Shown here piece by piece: positions 34,655-44,098 of a stretch of 58,992 nt of DNA; position 1 is the first letter of the stretch, and each line of letters starts with the position of its first letter. Below the pieces are notes generated by a model. That model was not told where the DNA came from, did not search any database, and worked only from the letters and a program-made list of their open reading frames with translations. Source of the stretch: Bacteroides_D sp963546395 (GTDB lineage Bacteria > Bacteroidota > Bacteroidia > Bacteroidales > CAJPTX01); NCBI GenBank assembly GCA_963546395.1, contig CAUUMS010000011.1, positions 1-58,992 on the forward strand, read 5' to 3'. Both the position numbers and the translations under genes were made by a program.

Positions 34655-35413
34655 ATGACGGTGAATTGGCTACGCAGAGCGTCGATCCTGCTCCTCACCC
34701 TTTTACTAGCCACGTCGATCCAGGCGCAGCTGCGCGATCTGGTGAAGCTGAATCGGCCTCGCAACGAGGAGAGGCTCATCCGCTTTGGCATCGGCGTGAG
34801 CCTTAACGTGATGGATTTCGGCCTGCGCAACTCGGGTGCCATACATCAGCCGGCCGGTACGCCCCTCCCCAAGCGCTATGTGGCCACGGTCAACGGACTG
34901 CATCCGGGGTTCAATGTGAATGCCCTCGTGCGACTGCGCTTTTCCGATCGGATGCACCTGCGCGCCCTCCCCGGGATATGCTTTGGGCAGCGTGACATTG
35001 AGTTCTACCTCGACGACGGGGGCCCCGAGCATGGGACGTTGCTCACCAAAACGCCCATTGAGTCGTCCTACATCGAGATGCCCATCCTGTTCGTCTACTC
35101 GGCCAAGCGTCACAGCAACGCCCGGCCCTACATCTGCGCGGGTATCAACCCTCGGGCTGACATGGCAGCCTTCAAGAAGCTCAAGATAGAGAACAACCAG
35201 TTCTTGCGTCTGCAGAAGTTCGACCTCGCCTATGAGGTCGGATTTGGCTACGAGTTCTACTTCCCCTTCTTCAAAATGGCCCCGGAAATCAAGTGGTCGG
35301 GCGGATTCCTGAATGCCATCTCCCGTGACGTAGGGGAGGGCTCCGAGCACTACCGTGATGCCATCAAGAGTCTCACCTCGCAGGTTATCGTCCTCTCGCT
35401 CATCTTCGAGTAG
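34655..35413 (+). CDS. porT: PorT/SprT-like outer-membrane protein of the type IX secretion system
   Basis: A 252-residue beta-barrel protein with signal peptide (ASILLLTLLLATSIQAQ). The order of blocks fits PorT: RLIRFGIGVSLNVMDFGLRN, then VNGLHPGFNVNALVRLRFSD, then IESSYIEMPILFVYSAKR and RPYICAGINPRADMA. PorT is an outer-membrane part of the Bacteroidota type IX system that exports gingipains and adhesins in P. gingivalis. No other type IX gene is in the window, which is normal as they are scattered. ATG 34655 gives the expected length; the frame upstream contains the promoter. A generic PorT-family porin is the main alternative. Confidence 0.7.
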   Translation: MTVNWLRRASILLLTLLLATSIQAQLRDLVKLNRPRNEERLIRFGIGVSLNVMDFGLRNSGAIHQPAGTPLPKRYVATVNGLHPGFNVNALVRLRFSDRMHLRALPGICFGQRDIEFYLDDGGPEHGTLLTKTPIESSYIEMPILFVYSAKRHSNARPYICAGINPRADMAAFKKLKIENNQFLRLQKFDLAYEVGFGYEFYFPFFKMAPEIKWSGGFLNAISRDVGEGSEHYRDAIKSLTSQVIVLSLIFE

Positions 35414-35429
35414 CACCTATTGCTTGATA

Positions 35430-35471
35430 GCACGCCCCCCCGTCAGAGTTAATTCTGACGGGGGGGCGTGC
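35430..35471. terminator. Bidirectional terminator between porT and the DUF4476 gene
   Basis: Perfect 18-bp stem GCACGCCCCCCCGTCAGA with a 6-nt loop GTTAAT, followed by TTATTAT on the plus strand. It lies 17 bp after porT and 22 bp from the end of the convergent gene. Confidence 0.88.
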
Positions 35472-35492
35472 TTATTATACCCTACGGTCTGC

Positions 35493-36224
35493 CTACAGGG
35501 GGTGCTCGCTGTTGTACTTGGCGATGAACTCCGCCAGATCATTCCGTGAGGCGCTACCCGTCACGGAATTTACCAGCTGGAAGGCGTTCTCCCGATCATC
35601 TATCGAGGTGTACATCTTCTTCACTAGGCCCACACGCCCATCGTCGGTCGGGTAGAACTGCTCCGCAAGCTGCTTGACGTGCTTAACCAGGAATCGATTC
35701 TGCGTCAGACGTCCCTCCACGATCCAGTTGATCTGATCGGGTGTCGCCTTCTCTAGTATCCCTATCAGCTCGTCAAAGGCATCTTCGCTGATCCGGGGCC
35801 GATTCGGGTTCAATGTCCCCGCGGGAGCCAGATGACTCACCGTGCGATCGGCTGGCACATCGGGCTCATTCGGGCGCCCCTGGCTAGTCACCACCTCCGC
35901 GGGGGGCACGGCTGCTGTCGTCTCTGAGCCCCGCACAACCAGCGTGAATATCCCCTGCTCGGGAGCCTTGACCCTGTCCGAGAATAGCGGTTTCGCATCC
36001 GGGTTGACGCTCAACCCATCCTTCACCTCAATCTGGTACAACGCCAGCGGGCGCAAATTCACGATGACACAGTTGAGCGAATTCTCACACACGAGCGCAT
36101 TGTTCAGGTACACCCGCACCGGCTGACGGCTATTGATGCAGATGCCGGGTAGCACCTCCTGCCCGTGCACAGTGGCGGCCAGGGATAGAAGCAGCGTGGC
36201 GAACAATGGAAGATGACGATTCAT
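35493..36224 (-). CDS. Exported DUF4476-domain protein
   Basis: A 243-residue protein with signal peptide MNRHLPLFATLLLSLAATVHG. Residues about 20-100 look like a small beta domain with three cysteines (ICINS, LVCENSLNC). A low-complexity linker follows, then a helical C-terminal domain (about 145-240: DAFDELIGILEKATPD, FLVKHVKQLAEQFY, KKMYTSIDD) matching DUF4476, common in Bacteroidota. Function unknown. AAAGGAAC lies before the start. Confidence 0.72.
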   Translation of the reverse strand: MNRHLPLFATLLLSLAATVHGQEVLPGICINSRQPVRVYLNNALVCENSLNCVIVNLRPLALYQIEVKDGLSVNPDAKPLFSDRVKAPEQGIFTLVVRGSETTAAVPPAEVVTSQGRPNEPDVPADRTVSHLAPAGTLNPNRPRISEDAFDELIGILEKATPDQINWIVEGRLTQNRFLVKHVKQLAEQFYPTDDGRVGLVKKMYTSIDDRENAFQLVNSVTGSASRNDLAEFIAKYNSEHPL

Positions 36225-36291
36225 ATCGCGTTCCTTTAAGGTTATACTCTTGCGCTAAGTTACCAACACTATTCGAATGCTGTTCTCAATC

Positions 36292-37071
36292 CTACTCCGC
36301 ACCGTCTGGGTGCTGAATCCTCCCCGGCGTGCTTGCGGGCAACAGCTGTGGCTCTAGCACCTTTAGCTGCTCCTCCCTCAGCGTCTCGTGCCCCGTCAGG
36401 CGTAGCAGCACCTGGGCCGTCAGCTCCACCCCACGCTGGCTGCGGTGGGCTATGGCCATGATGTCCCCATCCCTGTAGTAGGCGTTGTGCACCTCCTCTG
36501 GGGCCAGCACATCCTCACCAGCTGTGATGCCGAGCGTGTAGGCCAGCAATTCGAGGGAAACATGATTGCGACGCTCCCCATACTGCCAGAGCTCTATGGT
36601 GTTCACGCGTGGCAACTCCCACGGCTTTCGGCCCGTAGCGCGCAGTGCAGGCGGAATCTCCATCCGGTGCACGGTCAGCCGTCGGGCCAGGTATGGGAAG
36701 TCGAATCCGTTGCCATTGTGTGCGCATAGACGCATCTGCGGGTGCTGCTTGGCGAACCGTTGCATCGCCGTTACCAGGGCTTGCAGCGTGCTGCGCTCAT
36801 CCCCCGCGTAGGTCGTGATGCGCATGCAAGGCCCACTGGCCTTACCCTGCCAGTACATGTAGCCGAGCGAGAGGCAGAGCACCCGCCCGAACTCAGCGTA
36901 CAGGCCGCTACGCGCATAGGGGATCTCGTCAGGCTCATCCCCGTGCCGTAAGGTCTCCACCTTGTGCTGCCAGTGTGCCGCGTAGGTCGCCGGGGCATCC
37001 TCTAGGCTGGGGTAGGCAGGTACTGTCTCGATGCTGACGAAGAGCAGTTGCTGAAGCGCAGCCGCATTCAT
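36292..37071 (-). CDS. PolB-like 3'-5' exonuclease (DNA_pol_B_exo2 family) with altered first catalytic motif
   Basis: A 259-residue DEDD-type nuclease-fold protein. The first motif, normally (D)IET, reads FVSIETVP with Ser13 where the first metal-binding aspartate is expected. The second motif (LCAHNGNGFDFPYLARRL) and third region (HNAYYRDGDIMAIAHRSQRG) look intact. Such proteins are thought to act on DNA repair intermediates. Loss of the first aspartate would weaken or abolish activity. It lies 60 bp downstream of glnS on the same strand and 67 bp before the DUF4476 gene. Confidence 0.78.
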   Translation of the reverse strand: MNAAALQQLLFVSIETVPAYPSLEDAPATYAAHWQHKVETLRHGDEPDEIPYARSGLYAEFGRVLCLSLGYMYWQGKASGPCMRITTYAGDERSTLQALVTAMQRFAKQHPQMRLCAHNGNGFDFPYLARRLTVHRMEIPPALRATGRKPWELPRVNTIELWQYGERRNHVSLELLAYTLGITAGEDVLAPEEVHNAYYRDGDIMAIAHRSQRGVELTAQVLLRLTGHETLREEQLKVLEPQLLPASTPGRIQHPDGAE

Positions 37072-37131
37072 ACCGCTGTAGCGATTAGAGGTCCTGCCTC
37101 ACGATGCCCACCAGGCAGCGGGCGTATGTGG

Positions 37132-38829
37132 CTAACCGTTCTCCCGCTGCGAGATTTTAGCCCATGTGTCCTTGAGCGTAGCCGTGCGGTTGAGCACCAG
37201 GCGTGATGTGCTGCTATCTGGGTCGGCGCAGAAGTAGCCTATACGCTCCAGCTGCACCCAGTCGCCAGGGCGCATGTCACGCAGGGCGGGCTCCATGAGG
37301 CCCTCCACGATGCGCAGCGAGTGGGGGTTCAGATTATCCTTCCAGTCCCCCCCCTCGGGTACCTCGTTGGGGTCGGCCGCCATGAATAGCCGATCGAACA
37401 GCCGTACCTCCACGGGCACGCCATGTTTGGCCGATACCCAGTGAATGGTGCTCTTCACCTTGCGCCCGTCGGGGGCATTGCCACCCCGGGTGGCCGGGTC
37501 GTAGGTGCAATGTATCACGGTGATGTTACCCGCTGCGTCCTTCTCCACGCTCTGGCACGTGATCAGGTAGGCGTAGCGTAGCCGCACCTCCTGGCCAGGC
37601 GACAGGCGGTAGAACTTCTTCTGGGGCACCTCCATGAAGTCATCCCGCTCAATGTAGATCTCACGGCTGAAGGGTACGCCCCGGGTACCCGCGAGCTCAT
37701 CCTCAGGGTTATTCACCGCCTCCAGCCACTCCTCTTGACCCTCGGGGTAATTATCTATCACCACCCGCACCGGATCCAGCACCCCCATGCGTCGCTCGGC
37801 CCGCTTATTCAGATCCTCACGCAGGTAGAACTCCAGCAGCGACAGGTCGATCACGTTGTCCCGCTTGGCTACACCCACGGCCTCAGCAAAGGCGCGGATC
37901 GACTCGGGGGTATAGCCCCGACGGCGTAGCCCGCTGATGGTTGGCATCCGCGGATCGTCCCACCCCATCACGGCCCCCGTCTCCACCAGCTCCAGCAGTC
38001 GCCGCTTGCTCATCACGGTGTATGTGAGGTTCAGACGGGCAAACTCGTACTGGTGCGAGGGGAAGATGCGCAGTTTCTCGATGAACCAGTCGTATAGAGG
38101 CCGGTGCACATCGAACTCTAGCGTGCAGATGGAGTGCGTGATCTCCTCAATGGAGTCGCTCTGCCCGTGAGCGAAATCGTACATGGGGTAGATGCACCAC
38201 TTATCGCCCGTGCGGTGATGGTGCGCATAGATGATGCGGTACAGAATCGGGTCGCGCAGCAGCATGTTGGGGTGCCCCATGTCGATCTTGGCGCGCACCA
38301 CCCGCGAGCCCTCTGCGAACTCGCCGTTGCGCATGCGTGCCAGCAGGTCGAGGTTCTCCTCCACGCTCCGGTTGCGGTAGGGGCTCTCCGTGCCGGCCTG
38401 CGTCACCGTGCCGCGGCCCAGGCGTATCTCCTCCTGCGTTTGGTCATCCACGTAGGCCAACCCCTCGCGCATGAGCTGCTGACACCAGGCGTAGAGCTGC
38501 TCAAAGTAGTCGGAGGCGTACCGCTCGCGGGCCCACTGAAAGCCCAGCCAGCGAATGTCCTCCTTGATGGCATCCACGTACTCCACGTCCTCCTTAGAGG
38601 GATTCGTGTCGTCGAACCGGAGGTTCGTCTCGCCGCCAAACTGCTTGGCCAGCCCAAAGTTGATGCAGATCGACTTGGCATGCCCAATGTGTAGGTAGCC
38701 GTTCGGCTCGGGTGGGAAGCGCGTCAGCACGCGTCCCCCGTGCCGGCCCGTGGCCAGATCTTCCCGGATGATCTCCTCAAGGAAATTCAGCGATTTGCCC
38801 TCGCGGGGCTCGTTCACCTCTGCCGCCAT
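37132..38829 (-). CDS. glnS: Glutaminyl-tRNA synthetase
   Basis: A 565-residue class I synthetase. FPPEPNGYLHIGHAKS includes the HIGH motif at 47-50 and VMSKR at 272-276 is the KMSKS-type loop. The C-terminal anticodon-binding beta-barrels follow (for example VHWVSAKHGVPVEVRLFD-like region near 460-480). Full length for bacterial GlnRS and clearly not GltX, since the RFDDTNPSKE block is GlnRS type. Direct charging of tRNA-Gln implies no need for the GatCAB route for this tRNA. Confidence 0.95.
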   Translation of the reverse strand: MAAEVNEPREGKSLNFLEEIIREDLATGRHGGRVLTRFPPEPNGYLHIGHAKSICINFGLAKQFGGETNLRFDDTNPSKEDVEYVDAIKEDIRWLGFQWARERYASDYFEQLYAWCQQLMREGLAYVDDQTQEEIRLGRGTVTQAGTESPYRNRSVEENLDLLARMRNGEFAEGSRVVRAKIDMGHPNMLLRDPILYRIIYAHHHRTGDKWCIYPMYDFAHGQSDSIEEITHSICTLEFDVHRPLYDWFIEKLRIFPSHQYEFARLNLTYTVMSKRRLLELVETGAVMGWDDPRMPTISGLRRRGYTPESIRAFAEAVGVAKRDNVIDLSLLEFYLREDLNKRAERRMGVLDPVRVVIDNYPEGQEEWLEAVNNPEDELAGTRGVPFSREIYIERDDFMEVPQKKFYRLSPGQEVRLRYAYLITCQSVEKDAAGNITVIHCTYDPATRGGNAPDGRKVKSTIHWVSAKHGVPVEVRLFDRLFMAADPNEVPEGGDWKDNLNPHSLRIVEGLMEPALRDMRPGDWVQLERIGYFCADPDSSTSRLVLNRTATLKDTWAKISQRENG

Positions 38830-38880
38830 AATCGTCGTCTACTACAAGATGGAAACCGCAGACCACCGAGCCTGCCACTG

Positions 38881-38888
38881 CAAAGATA
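38881..38888 (-). promoter_or_regulatory. Promoter -7 box for glnS
   Basis: Minus strand TATCTTTG, giving a leader of about 45 nt before the glnS ATG at 38829. Confidence 0.6.
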
Positions 38889-39001
38889 CCAAAAACGGGA
38901 TTCCACTTTCCCACTTCACGCCCGTGCTAGTCGCTCTCCTTCTCACCCGTTGCACCAGGGCGCATGCAGCCGGTGGAGATCCGCAGAGTGTGGACGTGTC
39001 G

Positions 39002-40051
39002 CTAGCTGCCACTCGGGAGATGGGGTCTGCTCAGACTTTCCCCACGACGAATCAGCGTGATGATCATTAGCCCGAAATGGATCCAGGCCATGTCCTGCAT
39101 GAAGCTCGTTGTGGATGCGAAAATGGTGGGGGCTACATCGTCCTCCAGTGGGGTGGAGGTGATGCAGGTGAGCATGGCCCTAAGGCCCTGCACGGCGACC
39201 AGCGCCCAGGCCCACCCCTTTACATCCGTGTTGCGCTCTTGCCAGGCCGACACGGCGAGCCCTATCAGCACCACGCTGCACAGCACGCTCATGATGCCGA
39301 GCAGGAAGAAGGGGGAGTATTCATCCGGGATGTAAGCGGTGGCTGGGGACAAGAGCTTCTCCATCACTTCCTGTAGCGACAGCAATGGATACAGCCCCAC
39401 TATACCCGTTGCCACCAGGAGCGTTAGCGATCGCTGATCGAAGCCCCTGCGACTATATCGTGTGGCGAACACAATGGTGAGCACCCCCACGAGCAGGGAG
39501 GCTAGCATAGAGACCCATATCATGGGCGAATACTCGGCGTAGTGCCTGGAAGCGTACAGGTACGTGTCAGTAATGCAGCTTGCAGTTAGCGTGATCGACG
39601 AGGTGATGATGAGGGCATTGGATGCGCTTTGGGTGCAATTGATGGGTAGCGAATTATCCTTGGTGGGCACGGGCCCGAATCGATTCGCTTGGGTTGTGCC
39701 CGGCAGCAACAGGAGCATGCCTAGCACCAGAGGGCCCACTATGGGGGCTAGGATGATGAATAGCACCTGGGCCCGGATGTCCCTATCGTGCAACCTGCGG
39801 GCCGCAATGGCTAGGCTAGGAACGAGCATGATGGCGTGGTAGGCCACGTTGAGAACTACGATCACTGCCATCGTCATGGTGAATATGCTCTCACCGGATC
39901 CATACTCCATGATGAATATGGCGACCCATAGGGCCACCAGGAGCAGGGTGGAGAAGATGGCATGCAGCAGGACGAAGGTCCAGAACTCGCGGCGGTTGGC
40001 CCGGCCGCTGAAGTCGCCATAGCGCAGGAGGGCTCTCAGGTAGTAGTTCAT
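39002..40051 (-). CDS. DUF805 inner-membrane protein with long membrane extension
   Basis: A 349-residue protein. Residues 1-130 are a DUF805 domain: YGDFSGRANRREFWTF at the start, several helices, and ARRLHDRD then NRFGPVP at its end. An extra region of about 210 residues follows with about five more membrane helices (for example MIWVSMLASLLVGVLTIVFA), which simple DUF805 proteins lack. Function unknown. It is 52 bp downstream of the dcp-like gene on the same strand. Confidence 0.75.
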   Translation of the reverse strand: MNYYLRALLRYGDFSGRANRREFWTFVLLHAIFSTLLLVALWVAIFIMEYGSGESIFTMTMAVIVVLNVAYHAIMLVPSLAIAARRLHDRDIRAQVLFIILAPIVGPLVLGMLLLLPGTTQANRFGPVPTKDNSLPINCTQSASNALIITSSITLTASCITDTYLYASRHYAEYSPMIWVSMLASLLVGVLTIVFATRYSRRGFDQRSLTLLVATGIVGLYPLLSLQEVMEKLLSPATAYIPDEYSPFFLLGIMSVLCSVVLIGLAVSAWQERNTDVKGWAWALVAVQGLRAMLTCITSTPLEDDVAPTIFASTTSFMQDMAWIHFGLMIITLIRRGESLSRPHLPSGS

Positions 40052-40103
40052 TGCGCAGTCATTTCATGGTGCTGCCAGCAGCGCGGCAGGCTGGCGGTGC
40101 CTC

Positions 40104-42224
40104 TTAGCGTGCCTCCGCCGGGGTGTCGAGCCCGCGGTGTCGTAGTAGCGGAGTTATGTCCACGTCGCGCCCCATGAAGTCGCGGAATAGACGGCTTGCA
40201 TCCCGTGCGCCGCTCCACTGAAGGAGCTGGCTGCGGAAGCGTTGCGCCACATCCGTGTCGAATAGTTTCCCCTGGGCGCGGAAGGCCGAGTAGGCATCGC
40301 AGTCCAGGGCCTCGCTCCAGATGTAGCTATAGTACCCGCTGGAGTATCCCCCGTCGAAGATGTGGCTGAAGTAGGTGCTCCGGTAGCGGGGCTCTATCTC
40401 GTGCGGCAGCTGGATGTTGGCCATGCAGTGCCGCTCGAAATCCGTCACCCCCTCGCTCAGCGGCTCGGTGCGCATGTGGTAGGCCATGTCGAGTATCGAG
40501 GCTGCGAGGTACTCCGTGGTGGCAAAGCCCTGGTTGAATAGCCGACTCGCTTGCAGCTTGCCGATCAGCTCATCCGGCATCGGTTCCCCCGTCTGGTAGT
40601 GGCGGGCGTACTGGCGCAAGAATTCGGGCTCGCTCGCCCAGTGCTCCATGATCTGGGAGGGCAGCTCTACGAAATCCCGCGGAATGCGTCCTAGCCCTGG
40701 TAGTTCCACCCGCGAGAAGAAGGCGTGCAGCGCATGACCGAACTCGTGGAATAGCGTCTCCGTCTCATCGAATGACAGGAGGGCCGGCGCATCGCCCACG
40801 GGCCGTGTGAAGTTGCACACAATTGACACCACCGGGTGCTGTAGGGTGCCATCCTGCTGACGGCCGTACGCCTCGTACTTCGTGCACCAGGCCCCGGCAC
40901 CCTTGCCTGGCCGTGGGAAATAGTCCATGTACAGCACCGCCAGGTGCGAGCCGTCAGCATCGAACACCTCATAGGCCCCCACATCCTTGTGGTAGACGGG
41001 GAGATCGTGCCTCGGCTCGAAGCGGAGTCCATACAGCTCGCGGGCCATGGTGAAGATGCCTCTGCGCACCGAATCTATGCTCAGGTAGGGCCGCAGCATC
41101 TCCTCATCCAGATCGTAGTGCGCCTTGCGCCGCTTCTCAGCGTAGTACCACCAGTCGGACGACGTGAGCTTGGGGGCCTTCATCTCGTTGGCGGCCTCGC
41201 TCATCAGCGCGCGGAGCTCGTTGTTAGCCCGCTCGCGGGCTGCGGGCCACAGGCGCATCAGCAGATCGTAGGCTTGCTCGGGGGTCTTCGCCATGCTCTG
41301 CTCCAGCACATAGGCTGCGTGCGAGGGATACCCCAGCAGCTGGGCCCGCTGGAGACGCAGCGTGACGATGCGTGCGATGACTTGGGTGTTGTCGTGCGCG
41401 CTGTTGGCACTGCCCCGGTTGAGGTACAGGTCGTAGAGCGTGCGGCGCAGCGATGGGTTACTGGAGAACGTCAGGAAGGGGAGCATGCTCGGCTTGTGCG
41501 GGGTGAACACCCACTGGCCAGTGAGGCCGCGCTCCTGCGCAGCGGCTGCGGCACCCTGTATCACGCTCTCGGGGAGCCCCGCGAGATCGGCACGGTCTGT
41601 CAGCGCGAGCACAGCCTGATTGGTGGCCTCCAGCACATTCTTACCAAACTGGATGCGTAGCTTCGCCAGCTCCTGATTGATCTCCCTCACCTTCGCCTGC
41701 GCTGTGGCATCGAGGGCTACGCCCGCTCGACGAAACCGCTGGAGGGTCTCCTGTAGCAGCCGGGCCTCCATCTCGGGCAGACCCGCCGTGTCGATGCTTG
41801 CGAGTCGCTCGTACAGATCGCCCCGTTGCAGTATGCTGTCACTATGCTCCGACAGCCGTGGGGCTATCTGTTCGGCTATGGCCTGTAGCTCATCGTTCGT
41901 GTCGGCAGCCTCCACGTTGTAGAACACCGAGCTCACGCGGTCTAGCAGCTCCCCCGCGTACACCAGTGGCAGCAGCGTGTTAGCCACTGTGGCGGGCTCC
42001 GTGCTGGCCATGATGCCCTCTATGGCAATGTTCTCCGCCTGCATCCCCGCCTCAAATGCGGGTAGGTAGTGCTCGGGGCGAATCCGATCGAAGGGAGGCA
42101 CCCCATGCGGGGTGTCGTAGATGGTCAGCAGCGGATTTTCTGGCAGGTTCTCCAGCGAGTTGCGGCACCCGTTCATCATCAGTGGCATTACAATCAGCAG
42201 CGCGAATGTGGCAAAACGTGGCAT
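40104..42224 (-). CDS. dcp: Peptidyl-dipeptidase, M3 family (Dcp-type), predicted lipoprotein
   Basis: A 706-residue zinc metallopeptidase. LFHEFGHALH places the HExxH site at 493-497, with the third ligand in the following helix (LPSQIMEHWASEPEF). Whole-length similarity is to Dcp/oligopeptidase A, which releases C-terminal dipeptides or cleaves short peptides. The N-terminus ends in LMMNGC, a lipobox with Cys20, so the enzyme is likely anchored in the envelope; this suits an organism living on peptides. AAAGGAGG precedes the start. Confidence 0.9.
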   Translation of the reverse strand: MPRFATFALLIVMPLMMNGCRNSLENLPENPLLTIYDTPHGVPPFDRIRPEHYLPAFEAGMQAENIAIEGIMASTEPATVANTLLPLVYAGELLDRVSSVFYNVEAADTNDELQAIAEQIAPRLSEHSDSILQRGDLYERLASIDTAGLPEMEARLLQETLQRFRRAGVALDATAQAKVREINQELAKLRIQFGKNVLEATNQAVLALTDRADLAGLPESVIQGAAAAAQERGLTGQWVFTPHKPSMLPFLTFSSNPSLRRTLYDLYLNRGSANSAHDNTQVIARIVTLRLQRAQLLGYPSHAAYVLEQSMAKTPEQAYDLLMRLWPAARERANNELRALMSEAANEMKAPKLTSSDWWYYAEKRRKAHYDLDEEMLRPYLSIDSVRRGIFTMARELYGLRFEPRHDLPVYHKDVGAYEVFDADGSHLAVLYMDYFPRPGKGAGAWCTKYEAYGRQQDGTLQHPVVSIVCNFTRPVGDAPALLSFDETETLFHEFGHALHAFFSRVELPGLGRIPRDFVELPSQIMEHWASEPEFLRQYARHYQTGEPMPDELIGKLQASRLFNQGFATTEYLAASILDMAYHMRTEPLSEGVTDFERHCMANIQLPHEIEPRYRSTYFSHIFDGGYSSGYYSYIWSEALDCDAYSAFRAQGKLFDTDVAQRFRSQLLQWSGARDASRLFRDFMGRDVDITPLLRHRGLDTPAEAR

Positions 42225-42258
42225 AAGGGCCCTCCTTTCGTGTCAATGGTGGCGTGCT

Positions 42259-42266
42259 CAAATATA
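42259..42266 (-). promoter_or_regulatory. Promoter -7 box for dcp
   Basis: Minus strand TATATTTG, about 35 nt before the dcp ATG. Confidence 0.6.
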
Positions 42267-42329
42267 GCCAAATTTTATGCCCTGCGCCTCCCAAAGCCGC
42301 ACCACTGCTAGCGTGCAGGTTCCGTCGCC

Positions 42330-42405
42330 GTAGCAACACCGTACCAACGCCGTAGTAAGTCCCAATTTGGTAGGACAAAGTGCGGTCTTGATACGGTTTT
42401 GCTGC
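42330..42405. repeat. Dispersed palindromic repeat, copy C
   Basis: Left arm GTAGCAACACCGTACCAA, right arm TTGATACGGTTTTGCTGC. Longer centre than copies A and B, but it shares the right half (GGxCTTGATACGG) and the arms. Lies upstream of dcp, between it and the end of the DUF438 gene. Confidence 0.72.
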
Positions 42406-42515
42406 GTTTTTACCGGGGTGATGATGCCGGCGAGTTGCCCACGCTTTTACGGCAATACGGAAGAGGTGTAGACTTGTTTGCTTGTCGATCAGACATGGCT
42501 GGCATGTGTATGCAA

Positions 42516-42552
42516 CGAGGGCCCGATGGCTGTGCTCGCCACCGGGCCCTCG
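42516..42552 (-). terminator. Probable terminator of the DUF438 gene
   Basis: Perfect 10-bp stem CGAGGGCCCG / CGGGCCCTCG with a 17-nt loop, 28 bp after the gene's stop. The T-run on the minus strand is weak. Confidence 0.5.
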
Positions 42553-42580
42553 TGTTCGTACCTCCCAGGGGGAGCGTCAA

Positions 42581-44098
42581 TTACTGGGCCGACTGGTAGC
42601 CAGCGATCAGTTTCCCCAGGGCTGCAATGAGCTCATCGAGCGGCATACCGCTACGCTCCGACATCGTTTGCACCGTGCTGCGGGGGATGACAATCTTGCC
42701 CATGGGCGAGTTCAGCATGGCGAACTTGCCGTTAATCTTTACCAGATCCTTCTTCAGCTTGGGGTAGGCTGCCAGGAGGTCGGCCAGCCGGGTGCTCGCG
42801 GTGATGGTGTCCACGTTCGCCGGGGCGGTCGCTTCGGGGGTCTCATCTGCGCGCTGCTCATCGTCCCAGGTCAGCAGCGTGCGCGAGTCCGTGAGGCTGC
42901 GAATGTGGGTGCAGTCCTGCATCATCTCCAGCACGCCGCGGAACTTCCCATTCTCGTCGCGCACGGCTACGTACACGATGTAGATGAACACCTCGGGTTT
43001 GTTGATCCAGAACTCCGCCCGGCTCTGCTCGCCTGTGCGGAACTTCTGGATGATTTCCTCCACGATGTGCACGCTCTTCGGGGGGTGGCAGTTGCGCACC
43101 TCGCGGCCGATGACACCCTTGCTGCGGGGGAATACGCGGTGCGTGGTGTCGGAGTAGAAGCGCACCAGCTCGTTCTCATCCACGTAGGAGAGATCCACGG
43201 GCAGGTGCTTGTAGATAAGGTTGATTTGCTCGAGGGTGAGCATCCCCTCCGCCACGTGCATCTCGCCGGTGGGACTTGCGCCCGCAAGCCCGTACTTGCC
43301 TAGCAGCGCAGCCAGCTCGCTCGCCAATCCGTCGGGATTGGGCTGTGCGCTCGTCGCGGCGGGTGCCTTGGGCATCTCGATACCAAAGAAGCCGATCTCC
43401 TGATCGCCATGCTTCATGGCCTCGAATTTCTCATCCGATAGGAGCTTGAGCGCGGTGGGGAAGAGTATCGTCTCCTCCTTCACCATGAGGTCACGCAGGT
43501 CGTTAGCCATTTGCCGGTAGGCGTTGCGCACCTGTAGCTCGTCGGCATTGGATTGCAGCAGGGAGAGCGTCTCCTTTACCTTGTCGCGCACCTCGTCGTC
43601 GTAGGTCCACATGTGTATGCTGGGCCGATCGAACCCCTCGCGCTCCAGGGCCGAGTAGAGCTGATTCTGCTTGCGGGCCCAGTGCAGACGGTAGCCCATG
43701 AGGGCTTCAATCTGCTCGAGTAGCGCGTTGGGGATGTACTTGTGCGTTAGGATCCGGTCGCATTCGCTCAGGATGGCCCTCGCACGGTCGTTCTCACGCA
43801 GGTAGGCATCGATGGGGTGCCCTTGCGGCAGGTTGGGACGCTCGGGGCCCACCAGTCCGTCGAAGAGCTCTAGGATGTTGCGAATGTCCTCGTTGCGACA
43901 CTCGTCATGATCCTCGCGCATGAGCATCTGCTCCGCGGCGGCAAATTCTTCGGGGGAGATGGGACCCACCTCCTCGCGCATGCGCTGGCGCGCGGCCTCA
44001 AGAGTGAGATTGCCCTGGGCGTAGGATTCCTTGATCTCGAGCATGCGGGCCAGCTTGGCCTGATCGAGCCCGGCGAATGTGGGGTTCTTGAATTCCAT
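42581..44098 (-). CDS. DUF438 - hemerythrin-like - PAS - DUF1858-like multidomain protein
   Basis: A 505-residue soluble protein. Residues 1-75 fit DUF438 (PTFAGLDQAKLARMLEIKES). About 85-235 form a hemerythrin-like HHE helical domain with histidine and glutamate ligands (REDHDECRNEDI, HWARKQNQLYSALERE, LMVKEETILFP). About 310-420 are a PAS domain (VDENELVRFYSDTTHRVFPR, VFIYIVYVAVRDENGKFRGV). The last 65 residues look like DUF1858. Such proteins may sense oxygen, nitric oxide or redox state by a di-iron site. ATG 44098 starts at the domain; two upstream in-frame ATGs (near 44167 and 44227) are possible. It diverges from the 4-hydroxybutyrate cluster. Confidence 0.82.
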   Translation of the reverse strand: MEFKNPTFAGLDQAKLARMLEIKESYAQGNLTLEAARQRMREEVGPISPEEFAAAEQMLMREDHDECRNEDIRNILELFDGLVGPERPNLPQGHPIDAYLRENDRARAILSECDRILTHKYIPNALLEQIEALMGYRLHWARKQNQLYSALEREGFDRPSIHMWTYDDEVRDKVKETLSLLQSNADELQVRNAYRQMANDLRDLMVKEETILFPTALKLLSDEKFEAMKHGDQEIGFFGIEMPKAPAATSAQPNPDGLASELAALLGKYGLAGASPTGEMHVAEGMLTLEQINLIYKHLPVDLSYVDENELVRFYSDTTHRVFPRSKGVIGREVRNCHPPKSVHIVEEIIQKFRTGEQSRAEFWINKPEVFIYIVYVAVRDENGKFRGVLEMMQDCTHIRSLTDSRTLLTWDDEQRADETPEATAPANVDTITASTRLADLLAAYPKLKKDLVKINGKFAMLNSPMGKIVIPRSTVQTMSERSGMPLDELIAALGKLIAGYQSAQ

